This document shows positions 8,316-15,542 of a stretch of 42,452 nt of DNA, one piece after another (the stretch's first letter is position 1; each line of letters begins with the position of its first letter). Where the stretch lies: positions 1 through 42,452 of the forward strand of contig JAISGY010000004.1 of NCBI GenBank assembly GCA_031262835.1, read 5' to 3'. The stretch comes from Ruminococcus sp. (lineage in GTDB: Bacteria; Bacillota; Clostridia; Oscillospirales; Ruminococcaceae). The notes beneath the pieces were generated by a model. It had not been told where the DNA came from. It saw only the letters and a list, made by a program, of their open reading frames with translations, and searched no databases. Both the position numbers and the translations under genes were made by a program.

Positions 8316-9413
8316 TTATGATACATATGCGAAAGTTACCGGCATTATATCATGGGAGAGCGGTTCAAAGTGATAGCCCATTCTTGTAAGCTCATCTATA
8401 ACATCTTCAACCACGGTTACCGTTCTTGATTTGCTGTCGTGGAGAAGGATAATTGCCCTGTCGTTAATGTGCGGCTCTGCGCCGTCAACGACGCTTCGGT
8501 AGATAGAAGTCCAAGTTGCACCTTCGACGGCATCCGCGCCGGAAACGTTCCAGTCGTAGTATACAAAACCCCGCCTCGTCATCTCCGCGATAATTTCTTT
8601 ATATACAAAGCGGTTGTAGTTGTTAATTGAACCGCCCGCGAAGCGGAAAATCTGCGGCTTTATTCCTGTTGCATCAAAAACGTTTTGGTAGGTGTTGTTA
8701 AAGTCCTCAAGGAAGCTTTCAACGGAGGCGTAAACCTCGGTGTAGTTATGCGACAACGAGTGGACTCCGATTGTGTGTCCCTCGTCTGCGGCGCGCTTCA
8801 TGGTCTCCTTGTCAGCCTCCGATTCGCCGCCGGAAAAGAAGAAGGTTGCCTTGACGCCGTAACTGTCTAAAATGTAGAGAATGTCTTCTGTGTGAGAAGA
8901 CGGACCGTCGTCGAAGGTTAGATACGCCGCGCCGGTGTCTATTATAAACTCGGTCGGCGGGTCGGTGTATAAGTCGGGGTAAAGCTTTTGGTAGGCGGGC
9001 GCGGACAAGTCCGGGTCAATAAGCTCTGTCAAAGTCGGTGCTTCCGTTACAATTGGCTCAACCGGCGTCTCCGGGGTTTCGGGAATTTCTCCCCCTACAA
9101 TCTCTTCCGCAAATTCTTGCGCGAATTCTTTCGCTCCGATCGGGTCGTCAATCATTATTGCGTCAAGAATGGTGTCGGTATCAAAACCTTCCGCGTGAAG
9201 ATCGTCGATAACCTCGGAAAGTGATACATCGTTGGTCTCTTCCGTTATTATTTCCTTTTCGGGGAAAATATCTATACCAAATTTTAGGTAATCCGGCAAA
9301 AGGTCAAAGTACCCAAGCCCTAACCATAAAAGCGTTAAAACAATAGCCGTTATAAAAAGGGTAAATACCGTGTATATAAGGTGCTTAAAGAACTTGACGC
9401 TTCCGAAATACAT
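8316..9413 (-). CDS. Membrane-anchored polysaccharide (peptidoglycan) deacetylase
   Basis: The 365-residue product has one N-terminal TM helix (about 12-34), an acidic Pro/Thr-rich linker, and a NodB-homology domain at about 160-350. All family motifs are visible: TFDDGPS (catalytic base Asp plus metal Asp), HSLSH (metal histidines), RFAGGS, YDWNVSGAD and ILLHDS. It should therefore be active, removing N-acetyl groups from cell-wall glycan outside the membrane, as PgdA-type enzymes do to resist lysozyme or mark sites. It heads the operon with bactofilin and the Glu-Pro protein and is preceded by a strong promoter. Peptidoglycan as substrate is inferred from family and context. Confidence 0.9.
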   Translation of the reverse strand: MYFGSVKFFKHLIYTVFTLFITAIVLTLLWLGLGYFDLLPDYLKFGIDIFPEKEIITEETNDVSLSEVIDDLHAEGFDTDTILDAIMIDDPIGAKEFAQEFAEEIVGGEIPETPETPVEPIVTEAPTLTELIDPDLSAPAYQKLYPDLYTDPPTEFIIDTGAAYLTFDDGPSSHTEDILYILDSYGVKATFFFSGGESEADKETMKRAADEGHTIGVHSLSHNYTEVYASVESFLEDFNNTYQNVFDATGIKPQIFRFAGGSINNYNRFVYKEIIAEMTRRGFVYYDWNVSGADAVEGATWTSIYRSVVDGAEPHINDRAIILLHDSKSRTVTVVEDVIDELTRMGYHFEPLSHDIMPVTFAYVS

Positions 9414-9480
9414 TGAGAAATTAGCCTTTGCGGTTAGAATATTTTGTCATTTTATAAGGGGTTATGAAGGTGCTATTCTT

Positions 9481-9509
9481 ATTGTAGCGGAAAATGAGAA
9501 TTTTGTCAA
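9481..9509 (-). promoter_or_regulatory. Sigma-A promoter for the deacetylase-bactofilin operon
   Basis: On the minus strand TTGACA (9509-9504) and TACAAT (9486-9481) are 17 bases apart. The start should be near 9474, giving a leader of about 60 bases. Confidence 0.8.
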
Positions 9510-9517
9510 GTAAATTA

Positions 9518-10360
9518 TTAAAATTTTGCGGAAAATTCTTTCGTTAAGGCGGAGGCAATGCCGGAACTCGACAAAATCTCGGAGAATGTGAAGTCATCGC
9601 GCCAGATTTGTTGCGCGAAAATCGCCTGATAGACAAGCATACTCATGCCCGATTCAGCGTTCTTGCCCATCTCCCGCGCCTTTTTAAGAAGCTTTGTGAC
9701 AGGCGGATTGTACACCATATCGAAGACGTTATTACACCGCTCTATGACACCGTCGGGCACTGCACATTCGTCAATCTGTGAAGGGCGTTCTATGCTTAAC
9801 ATTCCCGCCGGAGTGCAGTTTATTACAGTTTCAAATTCGCCGACACCGTCCGAAGCCAAAACCTTCGCGCCCTTAAAATCTCTTGCGAAGACACGCGCCT
9901 TGTTGATGTCGCGGGAAGCGACGGTAAGTTTTCCGCCCGCCTTTATTACAGCCGCCGCAGCAGAGCGCGCCGCGCCGCCTGTGCCGTAGATGATGACGCT
10001 GCCTGTTATAGGCATTTTATAGGTCGCAAGGGCTATGCAGAGCCCGAAGATGTCGGTGTTGTAGCCGAAAAGCTTGCCGCCTTTATTGAGGATAGTGTTA
10101 ACGCTCCCGATTTTTGACGCCGCGTCGTCAAGCCCCTCAAGAAGCGGTATTATCGCGGTTTTAAGAGGAATTGTTACATTCAAGCCACGGAATTTAAGAA
10201 GTCTTTTTTTCGTAATCTTAAACTTTAATTTCGCGGGGGGGAGTTCATAAACTTCGTATGTATTATCCCCGCAGGGCGCAATCTCCCAGAGCCTCCTATG
10301 AAGCTCCGGCGAGAGGGAATGACCGAGAGGGAAACCTACTATTGCATATTTTTCCATCAT
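9518..10360 (-). CDS. aroE: Shikimate dehydrogenase
   Basis: AroE reduces 3-dehydroshikimate to shikimate with NADPH in aromatic amino acid synthesis. The 280 residues are normal length. Visible motifs are the shikimate-binding SLS in GHSLSPELH near the N-terminus, NVTIPLK with the catalytic Lys, NTILN...GYNTD with the catalytic Asp, a nucleotide-binding YGTGGAARSA turn, and MVYNPP with a C-terminal SGMSMLVYQA. The start ATG overlaps the fabD stop in an ATGA (4 bases), so the two are coupled. No other aro gene is nearby; pairing with fabD looks like a lineage-specific arrangement. No terminator is visible before the deacetylase promoter. Confidence 0.95.
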   Translation of the reverse strand: MMEKYAIVGFPLGHSLSPELHRRLWEIAPCGDNTYEVYELPPAKLKFKITKKRLLKFRGLNVTIPLKTAIIPLLEGLDDAASKIGSVNTILNKGGKLFGYNTDIFGLCIALATYKMPITGSVIIYGTGGAARSAAAAVIKAGGKLTVASRDINKARVFARDFKGAKVLASDGVGEFETVINCTPAGMLSIERPSQIDECAVPDGVIERCNNVFDMVYNPPVTKLLKKAREMGKNAESGMSMLVYQAIFAQQIWRDDFTFSEILSSSGIASALTKEFSAKF

Positions 10361-11082
10361 TTTATCCTTTTTAACATACCCGTTAAGGTTTTCCCGTATT
10401 CGTGGAAGGCTATATCGGGGTTATCGGCGCGGATTGCTTTTATCGCGTCGGTGAATCTTACCGGGCTTATCATCTGGTTATAAAGGTATTCCGGGAGGTT
10501 ATCAAAGTCTGTGAAGAGCTTGCCGGTGTATGTTGAATATAGGGGGAATTCGGGTTTGCTCCATTTCTTGTCCGCAAGATAGTCGCGCAATGTTTTTGCG
10601 GCGGGTTCCATAAATTTTGTATGGAAAGCCCCGGCAACGTCGAGTTTAACCGTCTTTACGCCGGCTTGCGAAAGCTTCTCCGCAGCGGCTGTTACCGCCC
10701 CGAGTTCGCCCGAAATAACGGTCTGCACGTCGCTGTTGAAGTTAACTGCCCATACGTCGCCCTCAAGCGCAATTTCACCGGCAGGGATTCCGATAACCGC
10801 GTACATTGCGCCGGGGACAGCTTCACAAGCGGCTTTCATCGCAGTTGCCCTCACGTCAAGGATATTAAACATCTCTTCCGCCGTAAAAACTCCGGCAGCA
10901 CAAAACATTGCGAACTCCCCGAGGGAATGACCGACAGCGGTAAATTCACCCGGGTTGTCCTTCATAAACTTCAATGCGTCCGCAAGGGTTATAGCAGAGG
11001 TTATAAGTTGTGAAGCACCAGTAAGGTTGCCGCTAAGTTTTATCGAGCCTTGTCCCGGAAATAGTAAGCAGGTTTTTTGCAT
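10357..11082 (-). CDS. fabD: Malonyl-CoA:ACP transacylase, compact form
   Basis: FabD transfers malonyl from CoA to acyl carrier protein, feeding FabH and FabF. Key residues are in place: GQGS (10-13), nucleophile Ser53 in GHSLGE, substrate Arg78 (DVRATAMKAA), and catalytic His154 in GAFHTKFMEP. The protein is only 241 residues against about 300-315 for the family. The shortening is mainly between GQGS and GHSLGE (about 40 residues instead of about 80), where helices near the N-terminus are missing. No frameshift is evident, so this is a real compact variant. It is divergent from fabH with 124 bases between the starts, and is coupled to aroE downstream. Confidence 0.9.
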   Translation of the reverse strand: MQKTCLLFPGQGSIKLSGNLTGASQLITSAITLADALKFMKDNPGEFTAVGHSLGEFAMFCAAGVFTAEEMFNILDVRATAMKAACEAVPGAMYAVIGIPAGEIALEGDVWAVNFNSDVQTVISGELGAVTAAAEKLSQAGVKTVKLDVAGAFHTKFMEPAAKTLRDYLADKKWSKPEFPLYSTYTGKLFTDFDNLPEYLYNQMISPVRFTDAIKAIRADNPDIAFHEYGKTLTGMLKRIK

Positions 11083-11122
11083 GATTAAAATATCTTTCTG
11101 ACATAAATTTTAGTTATATTTA

Positions 11123-11164
11123 TTGACAATTAAGAAAAAATAGTGTATACTAAAATACAGTATA
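11123..11164 (+). promoter_or_regulatory. Promoter of the fab operon with overlapping inverted repeat
   Basis: TTGACA (11123-11128), 17 bases, TATACT (11146-11151) gives a strong promoter with a start near 11158. An inverted repeat TATACT-N7-AGTATA (11146-11164) covers the -10 and start site and is a possible operator for a fatty-acid repressor. It does not match the FapR or FabT sites I know. Confidence 0.75.
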
Positions 11165-11206
11165 ACATATTTTGCGTGAAAATGCAAGACTTTTTTAAGG
11201 AATTCT

Positions 11207-12208
11207 ATGTCAATTTATATAAGCGGCGTCGGACACTGTTTCCCCGACCGTAAAATAACTAACGACGACTTCGCGAAGGTAATTGAAACGTCCGACGAAT
11301 GGATTTATTCGCGCACGGGTATTAAAACCCGCGGCTACGCTTCCGGCGTTCCGACTTGGAAGATGGGCGTTATTGCCGCGAAGGAAGCGATAGAAAACGC
11401 CGGGATAGAAGCTTCGGAAATCGGCTTAATTATAACCTCAACAATTACGGCGGACTTTTTTACGCCGTCGGTCTCCTGCCTTGTCGCGGGGGAACTTGGG
11501 CTTACCTGCCCGGCTTTCGACGTCGGCGCGGCGTGTTCGGGTTTTGTCTACGCGCTCGATACGGCGGAGAGGTATTTGCGAACAGACGACAGCTTGAAAT
11601 ACGCGCTTGTTATTTCTTCCGAAATGCTTTCAAGATACACGAATTTCGGCGACAGAAGCTCCGCGATTATCTTCGGGGACGGTGCGGGTGCGGTTGTAAT
11701 ACAGAGGCGAGAGGCGAGAGTACAGAATACAGAGATTTACGGGGCGTATTTAGGCTCGGATGGCTCGGGAGGGAAGCACCTTTACGGGAAGTTGCCGTTT
11801 CCTTCCTACCCCTTTTACGACTACGCAATTACGGATATGGAAGACTACCCCGGACCGGACAATGTTATTGTCCAAAACGGCAAGGAAGTCTATAAATTCG
11901 CGGTCAAGGCAATGCCCGCCGCAATCGAAAAGGCACTCGAACGCGCCGGGATAACGCCTGCGGAAGTCGACTTTTTTATCCCTCATCAGGCGAACATAAG
12001 GATAATTGAAACGGCGGCGAAGACGATGGGAATTCCGCTCGAAAAGTTTATAGTTAACATAGAAACCCACGCGAATACTTCAAGCGCAAGCATACCGCTT
12101 GCCCTTTACGACGCGGTAAAGGACGGGCAAATTAAGCGAGGCGACACTATCTGCGTTTGCGGTTTCGGCGCGGGATTAACATTCGGCGCGATGGTATTTG
12201 AGTTTTAG
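11207..12208 (+). CDS. fabH: 3-oxoacyl-ACP synthase III
   Basis: FabH condenses an acyl-CoA with malonyl-ACP to begin each fatty acid. It has 333 residues, with the catalytic triad Cys110 (GAACSGF), His260 (IPHQAN) and Asn290 (HANTSSAS) and the GFGAGLTFGA C-terminal loop. First gene of the fab operon, about 50 bases after its promoter. Odd feature: residues 166-177 (QRREARVQNTEI) are encoded by a run of imperfect 7-base repeats at 11702-11736. Compared from memory with E. coli FabH, this place holds about five extra residues between the GDGAGA strand and the GSDGS loop. The frame stays open, so the enzyme is probably functional. Confidence 0.95.
   Translation: MSIYISGVGHCFPDRKITNDDFAKVIETSDEWIYSRTGIKTRGYASGVPTWKMGVIAAKEAIENAGIEASEIGLIITSTITADFFTPSVSCLVAGELGLTCPAFDVGAACSGFVYALDTAERYLRTDDSLKYALVISSEMLSRYTNFGDRSSAIIFGDGAGAVVIQRREARVQNTEIYGAYLGSDGSGGKHLYGKLPFPSYPFYDYAITDMEDYPGPDNVIVQNGKEVYKFAVKAMPAAIEKALERAGITPAEVDFFIPHQANIRIIETAAKTMGIPLEKFIVNIETHANTSSASIPLALYDAVKDGQIKRGDTICVCGFGAGLTFGAMVFEF
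11702..11736 (+). repeat. Five heptanucleotide repeats inside fabH
   Basis: In a strict 7-base register the sequence reads CAGAGGC, GAGAGGC, GAGAGTA, CAGAATA, CAGAGAT. The GAGTACAGAATACAGAGA part recurs at 23820-23837, and the complementary TCTGTAT units fill 23961-24023. Confidence 0.75.
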
Positions 12209-12220
12209 GAGATAGTAAAA

Positions 12221-12952
12221 ATGGTTGCATTAATTACCGGCGGGGCAAGAGGGATTGGGAAGGCGATTGCCCTCCGGCTTGCGAAGGACGGATTTGATAT
12301 AGCAGTTAACGACCTTAACGAGGCGGCTTTCGAGGGTTCGGACGTTTTGGAGGCTTGCGAAAACTTTGGCGTTAAAGTGGGGAAGTTTTACGCGAATGTT
12401 GCAAATTCGAGTGAGTGCGAAGCTCTTGTCAAGGCGGTTGCGGCAACGTTCGGGGGGCTCGATGTGCTTGTCAACAACGCCGGGATAACACGTGACGGAC
12501 TCATGGCGAGAATGTCGGACGAACAGTACGACAGCGTTATTGCCGTTAACCAAAAATCCGTTTTTAACCTTACGAAATTCGCGGGGAACTTAATGGGGAG
12601 AGCGAAAAAGGGCAGGATTATCAACGTGTCGAGTGTTGCAGGGCTTTACGGCAACCCCGGGCAGATGAATTACTCCGCTTCAAAGGCGGCAATTATAGGC
12701 ATGACGAAAACCGCTGCAAAGGAGCTCGGGCGGCGCGGCATAACGGTTAACGCAATTGCTCCCGGCTTCATTTCAACCCCCATGACCGACAAGCTTACCG
12801 AGGAACAGAAGGCTTCGATGCTTTCACAGATTGCAATGCGGCGGTACGGGACGCCGGAAGAGGTTGCCTCTGTAGTAAGCTTTCTCGCCTCCGCCGATGC
12901 CTCCTACGTTACCGGGCAGGTAGTTGAAATTTCCGGGGGGCTTTCGATGTGA
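12221..12952 (+). CDS. fabG: 3-oxoacyl-ACP reductase
   Basis: FabG is the NADPH-dependent reductase of the elongation cycle and a classical short-chain dehydrogenase of 243 residues. It has the cofactor loop TGGARGIG (6-13), NNAG (85-88), the catalytic Ser138, Tyr151 and Lys155 (YSASK), and a VNAIAPGFI segment. It starts 12 bases after fabH with RBS AGGAGAT. Its stop overlaps the GTG start of the PIN gene (GTGA). The normal partner fabF is pushed 1.27 kb downstream by the inserted cassette. Confidence 0.95.
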   Translation: MVALITGGARGIGKAIALRLAKDGFDIAVNDLNEAAFEGSDVLEACENFGVKVGKFYANVANSSECEALVKAVAATFGGLDVLVNNAGITRDGLMARMSDEQYDSVIAVNQKSVFNLTKFAGNLMGRAKKGRIINVSSVAGLYGNPGQMNYSASKAAIIGMTKTAAKELGRRGITVNAIAPGFISTPMTDKLTEEQKASMLSQIAMRRYGTPEEVASVVSFLASADASYVTGQVVEISGGLSM

Positions 12953-13422
12953 GTGAGAAACTGAAACTTTATCTTGATACTTCTGTTATAAGTCATCTTG
13001 ACCAACCCGATAAAGATATTGAATATCGCTATACCCATGAATTTTGGGATAGAGCAAAAGCGGGGGAATATGATATTTATATTTCCGCAGGTGTTATTGA
13101 CGAAATAAAAAAATGTGATGAAGTGAAAAAGCAAATTTTGCTTGACTATCTTGACGAAATTTATTTTAACGAGATAGAAATTACACCGGAAATATCTATA
13201 ATCGCAGACAGTATTATTGAAAGAGAAATCCTTACGAAAAAATCAATCGAAGATTGCAGGCATATTGCCGCTGCAGTTGTCGGCGAATGTGATTATCTGT
13301 TATCTTGGAACATGAAACATTTATGCAACATATTCACAAATGACGGCGTAAGACACATAACAATGGATTACGGCTATAAGGAATTACAAATAATTCCCCC
13401 ATCAATGCTTTTAAGGAAGTGA
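12949..13422 (+). CDS. PIN-domain protein, candidate VapC-like toxin
   Basis: The 157-residue product has the PIN nuclease acidic set: Asp10 in YLDTSV, Glu52 in DEIKK, Asp102 in EDCRHIAAA, and Asp115 in CDYLLSWNMKHL. PIN domains of this size are usually VapC-type RNases that cut tRNA or rRNA. The gene begins with GTG overlapping the fabG stop and is followed after 4 bases by the first of four small paralogues. It is strikingly AT-rich (81 G+C in 240 bases at 13081-13320, against 68 in 120 in fabG at 12421-12540), a sign of acquisition. Calling it a toxin is inference; an antitoxin placed downstream rather than upstream would be less usual. Confidence 0.85.
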   Translation: MSEKLKLYLDTSVISHLDQPDKDIEYRYTHEFWDRAKAGEYDIYISAGVIDEIKKCDEVKKQILLDYLDEIYFNEIEITPEISIIADSIIEREILTKKSIEDCRHIAAAVVGECDYLLSWNMKHLCNIFTNDGVRHITMDYGYKELQIIPPSMLLRK

Positions 13423-13426
13423 TTTT

Positions 13427-13615
13427 ATGTTAAAAATATCAAAAGATTTTACTATGGAAGACATACGCGCAATCCGCGACGACTATTACGAAACGCACAA
13501 AGATTGGACGTGGAAAGAAATGGCTGATGAAACCAACGCGAACGCTGCGCCGATTTTCGCGGAACTCCGCAGGCGGCGTGAGGAGCGTCTCGCGGCGGAA
13601 AAACAGGGGGCGTAG
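13427..13615 (+). CDS. Small cassette protein A (possible antitoxin)
   Basis: The 62-residue product has no family I can name with certainty. It begins with KISKDFTMEDIRAIRDDYYE, continues with a DWTWKEMADET segment, and ends with a basic/acidic helix (AELRRRREERLAAEKQGA). It shares the pattern ISxDFTxxDIRAIRxDxxE with its three neighbours. It has an RBS AAGGAAGTGAT and lies 4 bases after the PIN gene. Small size, charged helical tail and coupling to a PIN gene suggest an antitoxin. I have an unverified memory of similar DFTxEDIxxIR peptides beside PIN genes in Clostridia. Confidence 0.7.
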   Translation: MLKISKDFTMEDIRAIRDDYYETHKDWTWKEMADETNANAAPIFAELRRRREERLAAEKQGA

Positions 13616-13617
13616 TT

Positions 13618-13800
13618 TTGTTACAGATTTCCGATGATTTTACATTGGCTGATATTCGCGCAATCCGCGATGACTTTTACGAACGTTACAAAGACAACTG
13701 GGACCATGAAGCAATGATAAAAGAAATTCGCGAAGGGGCGTTGTTGGCTCAAAAACGCATCGAAGAATTCCGTATGGAAAGCCGAAAAAAGCCTGCGTAA
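13618..13800 (+). CDS. Small cassette protein B (possible antitoxin)
   Basis: The 60-residue product is a paralogue of A, with DFTLADIRAIRDDFYERYKD followed by HEAMIKEIREGA and a Lys/Arg-rich end. It starts at TTG only 2 bases after the A stop. Its likely RBS, AGGGGG, lies in the last codons of gene A, so translation should be coupled. Function unknown; the C-terminal half differs clearly from A. Confidence 0.65.
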   Translation: MLQISDDFTLADIRAIRDDFYERYKDNWDHEAMIKEIREGALLAQKRIEEFRMESRKKPA

Positions 13801-13812
13801 ACGAGGTATGAT

Positions 13813-14010
13813 ATGTTAAAAATATCAAAAGATTTTACTATGGAAGACATACGCGCTATCCGCGACGATTATTACGAAACGCATAAAGATTGGACGTGGA
13901 AAGAAATGGCTGATGAAACCAACGCTATTGCCGCGCCGATTTTCGCGGAACTCCGCAGGCGGCGTGCCGAATATCTCGCTCAGCAAGCGGCAGAAAAACA
14001 GGGGGCGTAG
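13813..14010 (+). CDS. Small cassette protein A', near-identical copy of A
   Basis: The 65-residue product is almost identical to A over the first 50 residues; DNA differences there are few and mostly silent. It then has three extra codons near the end (AEYLAQQAAEKQGA). RBS GAGG lies 8 bases before the ATG, in the 12-base gap after B. The near-identity shows a recent tandem duplication of the A-B pair. Confidence 0.7.
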   Translation: MLKISKDFTMEDIRAIRDDYYETHKDWTWKEMADETNAIAAPIFAELRRRRAEYLAQQAAEKQGA

Positions 14011-14012
14011 TT

Positions 14013-14189
14013 TTGTTACAGATTTCCGATGATTTCACCTTAGAAGACATTCGCGCAATTCGTGAGGATTTCGGCGAACGCCATAAAGACGGTGATTGGG
14101 AGGCGATTGCCGCCGAAATTAAAGCCGGTGCGGCGGAGTTTCGCCGAGATTTTGCGGCTTTTATTGCAAGGAATTCTCGTAATAACTAA
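14013..14189 (+). CDS. Small cassette protein B', diverged copy of B
   Basis: A 58-residue frame starts with TTG at 14013, again 2 bases after the A' stop, and ends TAA at 14187-14189. It begins LLQISDDFTLEDIRAIRE, as B does, then continues KDGDWEAIAAEIKAGA and ends in a basic helix (FIARNSRNN). The start region is nearly identical to B at DNA level, while the second half has diverged much more than A' has from A. It is 32 bases before fabF. Confidence 0.65.
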   Translation: MLQISDDFTLEDIRAIREDFGERHKDGDWEAIAAEIKAGAAEFRRDFAAFIARNSRNN

Positions 14190-14221
14190 GTCACCAAAAA
14201 CGAAAGGTTTGATAAAAGAAT

Positions 14222-15460
14222 ATGTCAGGCGTAGCTATAACAGGAATAGGGGTCATTACACCCATTGCGAAAAGCGTGAAAGAGTTCGACTCTGCCCTTA
14301 GGGCGGGGGATATCGGCTTTAACCTCTTGGGGGACAGGTTCGGCGCGGACTTTCCTATAAAGGTTGCCGCGGAAGTTAAGGACTTTGACGCGGCGCGGTA
14401 TTTCCCCGATAAAAAAGATATAAAGCGGAATGAGCGTTTCGCGCAGTTCGCTGTCGCCGCTGCGATAGACGCGTTATCCGATTGCGGTTCTGACTTTTCC
14501 GATATTGACAGGTTCAGAAAAGGAATTTTGTACGGCGTGGGAATCGGCGGCTTGCAGCTTACCCTCGATGAACACTCGAAAATGCTCGAAAAGGGCTCCA
14601 ACCGCATTTCAGCCCTTTATATCCCGATGATGATTGCGAATATGTCAAGCGGTGCGGCGGCTCTGAGGCTTAAGGAGTTTTGCGGCGACAATTTCGTCTG
14701 CACCTCCGCCTGCGCAAGTTCTACCCACGCGCTCGGCGAGGCGTTCCGCAAGATTAAGGACGGCTACCTCGACGTTTGTATCGCCGGGGGGACGGAATCG
14801 GTTGTCAATGAGCTTGCAATTGCCGCTTTCAACAACATGAAGGCGTTATCAAAATCTTCTGACCCGGCCCGCGCTTCAATCCCCTTCGACGCAGAACGGG
14901 ACGGTTTCGTCTTGGGCGAGGGTGCGGCGGCTTTAATCCTTGAAAACATCGACCACGCCCGCGCAAGAGGAGCGAGGATTTACGCCGAAATTGCCGGATA
15001 TGGCGCAACGGACGACGCCTACCACATCACCGCGCCCTCCCCGGACGGCGATGCGGCGGCGTACGCTATGACGGCGGCGGTGAAAGAGGCGGGGCTAACC
15101 CTTGCCGATATCGACTACATCAACGCCCACGGCACTTCAACGCCGATGAACGACCGCTGTGAGACTGCCGCAATTAAGAAGGCTTTCGGTGAACACGCAG
15201 GGAAACTTAAAGTTAACTCGACAAAATCCCTCTTCGGGCATATGCTCGGCGCGGCGGGAGCAGCGGAAGCGGCGGCAACAGCGCTTCAAATCCACGGGCA
15301 TTATCTTCACAAGACGGCGGGGTTAACCATAGCAGACCCGGAATGTGACCTTGACAACTGCAAGGACGGCTACGCGAATGTAAAAATCCGCGCCGCGCTA
15401 TCAAACAGCTTGGGCTTCGGCGGACACAACGCCTGTATACTTCTTCGCGAGGCAGAGTAA
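14222..15460 (+). CDS. fabF: 3-oxoacyl-ACP synthase II
   Basis: FabF is the elongating condensing enzyme of fatty acid synthesis. It has 412 residues with a thiolase-fold Cys-His-His triad: Cys164 (TSACASSTHA), His303 (NAHGTSTPMND) and His340 (SLFGHMLGAAGA). DGFVLGEGAAALILE and SLGFGGHNA are also typical. The start ATG has RBS GAAAGG. The PIN cassette now lies between it and fabG. No acpP gene is found in the cluster, although fabF often sits next to one; ACP must be encoded elsewhere. Confidence 0.95.
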   Translation: MSGVAITGIGVITPIAKSVKEFDSALRAGDIGFNLLGDRFGADFPIKVAAEVKDFDAARYFPDKKDIKRNERFAQFAVAAAIDALSDCGSDFSDIDRFRKGILYGVGIGGLQLTLDEHSKMLEKGSNRISALYIPMMIANMSSGAAALRLKEFCGDNFVCTSACASSTHALGEAFRKIKDGYLDVCIAGGTESVVNELAIAAFNNMKALSKSSDPARASIPFDAERDGFVLGEGAAALILENIDHARARGARIYAEIAGYGATDDAYHITAPSPDGDAAAYAMTAAVKEAGLTLADIDYINAHGTSTPMNDRCETAAIKKAFGEHAGKLKVNSTKSLFGHMLGAAGAAEAAATALQIHGHYLHKTAGLTIADPECDLDNCKDGYANVKIRAALSNSLGFGGHNACILLREAE

Positions 15461-15466
15461 CAATAA

Positions 15467-15534
15467 GTTGCTTTCCCCGCCGTAGGCGGGGAAAGCAACA
15501 CTAAATATTGTGCCGCACTCGCGGCGGAATGGAA
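15467..15534 (+). repeat. Double-hairpin element, copy 1 (fabF-accB gap)
   Basis: A perfect 15-bp stem (15467-15481 with 15485-15499, loop GTA, core TTTCCCCGCC / GGCGGGGAAA) is followed by a small GCCGC-ACTC-GCGGC hairpin (15512-15525) and GGAATGGA, which serves as the RBS of accB. The same two-hairpin plan recurs before fabZ. Confidence 0.8.
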
Positions 15535-15542
15535 ATAAAAAA

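Larger units (their letters stand above)
13427..14189 (+). repeat. Tandem duplication A-B-A'-B'
   Basis: The unit A+B (13427-13812, 386 bases) is repeated at 13813-14189. The A-stop to B-start junction, including TAG, two T and TTG, is the same in both copies. Identity is very high at the 5' end of each gene and drops at the 3' end of B, as expected from a recent duplication followed by change or conversion limited to part of the unit. Confidence 0.85.
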
